A stretch of 64,000 bases of DNA from DATJGR01 sp963780795 (GTDB taxonomy: Bacteria > Pseudomonadota > Gammaproteobacteria > Pseudomonadales > Azotimanducaceae): NCBI GenBank assembly GCA_963780795.1, contig CAWADH010000011.1, positions 62,001 to 126,000 on the forward strand, written 5' to 3'. Made by a program: the position numbers and the translations under genes. The notes below the pieces were generated by a model. It made no database searches. It was given only the letters and a program-made list of their open reading frames with translations, and was not told where the DNA came from. This document shows, piece by piece, positions 61,325 through 64,000 of this stretch (positions within the stretch are counted from its first letter, which is position 1; each line of letters begins with the position of its first letter).

Positions 61325-63563
61325 CGGGTCCCGCATCCCGAACTTCTTCAAGATGACCATTCGCGAGCGTCTCGACGCGCTTCGCGAGCGCAATCTGCTG
61401 TCGGACGCCGACATCGCCCTGCTCTCGGCCGGCGATCACACGCTGCGCATTCAGACCGCCGACAAGATGATCGAGAACGTCGTCGGCGTGCTGGGCTTGC
61501 CGCTCGGCGTCGCGCTGAATTTCCTGATCAACGGCCGCGACTACGTGGTGCCGTTGTGCGTCGAAGAGCCGTCGATCGTAGCCGGGCTGTCGGCCGCCGC
61601 GCGCACCGCGCGACTGTCCGGCGGCTTCAAGTCGAGCGCCACCGATCCGATCCTGATCGGCCAGGTGCAACTGGTCGACATGGGCGACCCGTTGCAGGCG
61701 ATGGAGGCACTCAACGCGCATCGCGCGGAGATCGTCAGCCTGGCCAACAGCCTGCATCCGAAGATGGTGGCGCGCGGCGGTGGCGCCCGCGACATCGAAC
61801 TGTTCAACTACACCGCCCCCGAAGACGGCCGTCAGATGGTGGTGATGCATCTGCTGGTGGATACCCGCGATGCCATGGGCGCCAATCTGGTCAACACGAT
61901 GTGCGAAGGCGTCGCCTCGCTGGTGGAATCGATCACCGGGGGCAAAGTGTTCCTGCGCATCCTGTCGAATCTCACCGATCGCGCGCTGGCGCGGGCGCAG
62001 ATGGTGATCCCGGTGAACAACCTCGAAGGCAAGGGCTACAGCGGCGCCGAAGTGCGCGACGGCATCATCCTCGCGAACGATCTCGCTACGGTCGATCCGT
62101 ACCGCGCGGCGACGCACAACAAAGGCATCATGAACGGCGTCGACGCGGTAGCGCTCGCGACCGGCAACGACTGGCGCGCGCTCGAAGCCGCAGCGCACGC
62201 ATACGCCGCCCGCAGCGGTCGATACGCGTCGCTCACCCGCTGGTACAAGAACGAACGCGGCGACCTGGTCGGCGAGGTCGAAATGCCGATGAAGGTCGGC
62301 ACCGTCGGCGGATCGCTCGAGACGAATCCGACCGTGCGCATCAATCATCGTCTGCTCGGCTCGCCCGACGCGCGCGAACTCGCCACGATCATGGCGACGG
62401 TCGGGCTCGCGCAGAATTTCGCGGCGTTGCGTGCATTGTCGACCGACGGCATCCAGCAGGGTCACATGACGCTGCACGCGCGCAGCGTCGCCACCACCGC
62501 CGGCGTGCCGGAACAGCTGTTCGACAGTGTCGTGGAAGCGCTGATCGAATCGGGCGAGATCAAAGTGTGGAAAGCGCAGGAGCTGGTGCGCACGCTGAAC
62601 GTGCACGCGAGCCCGGCGCCCGGTTCCGAGCCGCGCAGCGCCGCGAACGGCAAGGTGATTCTGCTCGGCGAACACGCCGTGGTGTACGGACGGCACGCCA
62701 TCGCGGCGCCGATTCCGCTGGCGGTCGAAGTGCGGGTGCTCGACGCCTCGGACGGTGTCCGGTTGCTGATTCCGCGCTGGGGCGTGGAGCAGCGCATCAA
62801 GGCGGTAGAGGAACACCAGCAGGGCGTTGCCGGCATTCTGGCGATGCTGTTGCGCGAACTGCACCTGGACGACCGCGCGATCGACATCGAAGTGTTCCCG
62901 CATATTCCGCGCGCAATGGGTCTCGGCGGTTCGGCCGCGTTGGCGGTCGCCATCGTGCGGTCGCTGGATCTGCGGTTCGGGCTCAATCTGTCGGCCGAGC
63001 GCGTCAATGCGCTGGCGTTCGAATGCGAGAAAGCGGCGCACGGAACGCCGTCCGGCGTAGACAACACGGTTGCCACGTACGGCCAGATGCTGCTGTACAG
63101 CAACGCATCGCGGCCGCGCTTCTCGCCGGTCGCGACGAAGGTTCCGCTGCCGATCGTCATCGGCATTTCCGGGAAAGAAAGTCTGACCGCCAACAACGTC
63201 GCGCAGGTGCGCGCCGCCTGGCAGCGGCAACCGGCACGCTACGAAGCGATCTTCGACCAGATCGACCGCCTCGCGCTCGCGGGGGTCGACGCACTCGCCG
63301 CCGGCGACCTCACCGAACTCGGCGAGCTGATGAACCTGAATCACGGCCTGCTCAACGCGCTGCAGCTGTCTACGCCGGAGCTCGAGGAGATGATTCATCT
63401 GGCGCGCCGCGCCGGGGCTAGCGGCGCCAAACTCACCGGCGGCGGCGGTGGCGGATCGATGATCGCGCTGTGCCCGAACAACGCCGATGCAGTGGCAGCG
63501 GCAATCCAGTCCGCCGGCTACCAGACTTTGACGTTCAGCGTCGGCGCGGCGGAGCTCGCGTGA
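61296..63563 (+). CDS. Bifunctional class II HMG-CoA reductase / mevalonate kinase fusion
   Basis: 755 residues. Residues 1-437 are a full class II HMG-CoA reductase beginning SRIPNFFK. Aligned to Pseudomonas mevalonii HMGR, the catalytic residues are Glu91 (VEEPSIV), Lys276 (HNKGIMNG), Asp292 (TGNDWRA) and His390 (QQGHMTLHAR). The position of the NADH-selecting Asp146 is His154 here, in LANSLHPK, suggesting NADPH use. A short linker (ASPAPGSEPRS, about 438-448) leads to mevalonate kinase at 450-755: GKVILLGEHAVVYG, ATP loop PRAMGLGGSAA (538-548), HGTPSGVDN with catalytic Asp589, and KLTGGGGGG. No stop or frameshift separates the halves. ATG 61296 is chosen over 61353 because it retains SRIP. 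Confidence 0.93.
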   Translation: MASPSASKDSGSRIPNFFKMTIRERLDALRERNLLSDADIALLSAGDHTLRIQTADKMIENVVGVLGLPLGVALNFLINGRDYVVPLCVEEPSIVAGLSAAARTARLSGGFKSSATDPILIGQVQLVDMGDPLQAMEALNAHRAEIVSLANSLHPKMVARGGGARDIELFNYTAPEDGRQMVVMHLLVDTRDAMGANLVNTMCEGVASLVESITGGKVFLRILSNLTDRALARAQMVIPVNNLEGKGYSGAEVRDGIILANDLATVDPYRAATHNKGIMNGVDAVALATGNDWRALEAAAHAYAARSGRYASLTRWYKNERGDLVGEVEMPMKVGTVGGSLETNPTVRINHRLLGSPDARELATIMATVGLAQNFAALRALSTDGIQQGHMTLHARSVATTAGVPEQLFDSVVEALIESGEIKVWKAQELVRTLNVHASPAPGSEPRSAANGKVILLGEHAVVYGRHAIAAPIPLAVEVRVLDASDGVRLLIPRWGVEQRIKAVEEHQQGVAGILAMLLRELHLDDRAIDIEVFPHIPRAMGLGGSAALAVAIVRSLDLRFGLNLSAERVNALAFECEKAAHGTPSGVDNTVATYGQMLLYSNASRPRFSPVATKVPLPIVIGISGKESLTANNVAQVRAAWQRQPARYEAIFDQIDRLALAGVDALAAGDLTELGELMNLNHGLLNALQLSTPELEEMIHLARRAGASGAKLTGGGGGGSMIALCPNNADAVAAAIQSAGYQTLTFSVGAAELA

Positions 63564-64000
63564 AGCGCGCACCCACCCGCAGCCTCGTGGTGTCGTCGGA
63601 AGAAGAACGGCTGATTCTGGTCGACTCGAACGACCGCGAGACCGGTACGTCGTCGAAGTCCGAGTGCCACGACGGCGCCGGCATCCTGCATCGCGCGTTC
63701 TCGCTGTTCGTGTTCAATCCGGAGCGCGAGTTGCTGATCCACCAACGCCATCCCGACAAGCGGTTGTGGCCGGGCTTCTGGTCCAACAGCTGCTGCAGCC
63801 ACCCGCGCGCCGGCGAAGAAATCGGGACGGCGATCCATCGACGCCTCGAGCAGGAGCTCGGCCTCGATGCCACGCTCGAGTATGTCTACAAGTTCGAGTA
63901 CACCGCGCCGTTCGGCGACGTCGGAACCGAACACGAACTGTGCTGGGTGTACGTCGGCAAGACGACGAGCGAGCCGCATGTGAACACCACCGAGGTGGCG
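63560..64000 (+). CDS. idi: Isopentenyl-diphosphate delta-isomerase type I (3' end outside window)
   Basis: Open from GTG 63560, overlapping the fusion gene's TGA (GTGA), to the window edge (147 codons). Nudix-fold features of type I isomerase are visible: GILHRAFSLFVFN (41-53), WSNSCCSHPR with catalytic Cys79 and metal His81, RRLEQELG, and EHELCWVY with the acidic metal ligands. Interconverts IPP and DMAPP and completes the pathway from HMG-CoA to both C5 units. Confidence 0.93.
   Translation, partial: MKRAPTRSLVVSSEEERLILVDSNDRETGTSSKSECHDGAGILHRAFSLFVFNPERELLIHQRHPDKRLWPGFWSNSCCSHPRAGEEIGTAIHRRLEQELGLDATLEYVYKFEYTAPFGDVGTEHELCWVYVGKTTSEPHVNTTEVA

Noticed and set aside
61353..63563. Starting the fusion protein at the internal ATG 61353
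   Set aside because: This would delete SRIPNFFK, part of the conserved class II HMG-CoA reductase N-terminus; ATG 61296 retains it and overlaps mvaK2 like the other operon junctions.
61302..63572. Long minus-strand open frame opposite the HMGR-MK fusion
   Set aside because: Antisense to a protein with all catalytic residues conserved; the His/Arg/Asp-rich translation has no recognisable domain.
1..64000. rRNA, tRNA, transposase, integrase or prophage genes
   Set aside because: None was recognised in any part of the window on either strand.

Overview
The window is a GC-rich, densely coded gammaproteobacterial chromosome segment. The order of its housekeeping genes is classically gammaproteobacterial: lpoA-yraN-dolP, sspAB-petABC-rpsI/rplM, mlaFEDCB-ibaG-murA-hisGD, kdsC-lptCAB-rpoN-hpf-rapZ-ptsO, and mreBCD-maf-rng-yhdP-tldD. 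The lipid-A/LPS export and Mla genes show a diderm envelope. I cannot name the species; the accessory lipid/acyl-CoA genes and a mevalonate operon would fit a Nevskiales/Steroidobacterales-like lineage, but that is inference. No rRNA or tRNA gene, CRISPR array, transposase or prophage was seen. Layout: 1-8.3 kb holds envelope and protease genes, the cytochrome bc1 complex and ribosomal proteins. 8.3-14.8 kb holds hisDG, murA and the Mla phospholipid-trafficking operon on the minus strand. 15-20.5 kb holds LPS transport and the sigma-54/PTS-Ntr cluster on the plus strand. 20.5-32.4 kb holds the TldD/PmbA protease pair, YhdP, RNase G, Maf and MreBCD. 32.5-39.7 kb holds GatCAB, sulfate activation (CysD, CysNC) and a ferredoxin-NADP reductase. 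From about 39.7 kb the content becomes accessory: an MFS carrier, a DUF35/thiolase pair, a tight five-gene acyl-CoA operon (methyltransferase, enoyl-CoA hydratase, AttH-like protein, acyl-CoA synthetase, SDR), a MATE pump, a PlsC-like acyltransferase, a family III CoA-transferase, an MDR oxidoreductase and two tandem amidases. The accessory part is punctuated by a dispersed repeat family. Two collinear composite repeats (45446-45870 and 54924-55297) share hairpins and short tandem arrays of the palindrome GGTGCCTGGCACC, and a third, inverted array lies at 50896-50997 in a divergent promoter region. None of these occurs in the core region to the left. The most notable system is at the right edge: a translationally overlapping mevalonate-pathway operon, mvaD - mvaK2 - (HMG-CoA reductase fused to mevalonate kinase) - idi. 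The 755-residue bifunctional protein carries the complete class II HMG-CoA reductase catalytic set followed by a complete GHMP mevalonate kinase, so one chain should carry out two consecutive steps (HMG-CoA to mevalonate to phosphomevalonate). With its neighbours it covers HMG-CoA to IPP/DMAPP. Three genes (petC, the SDR and the first amidase) each contain what looks like a single extra base. These may be assembly indels rather than real pseudogenes; this matters most for petC, which is needed for the bc1 complex.
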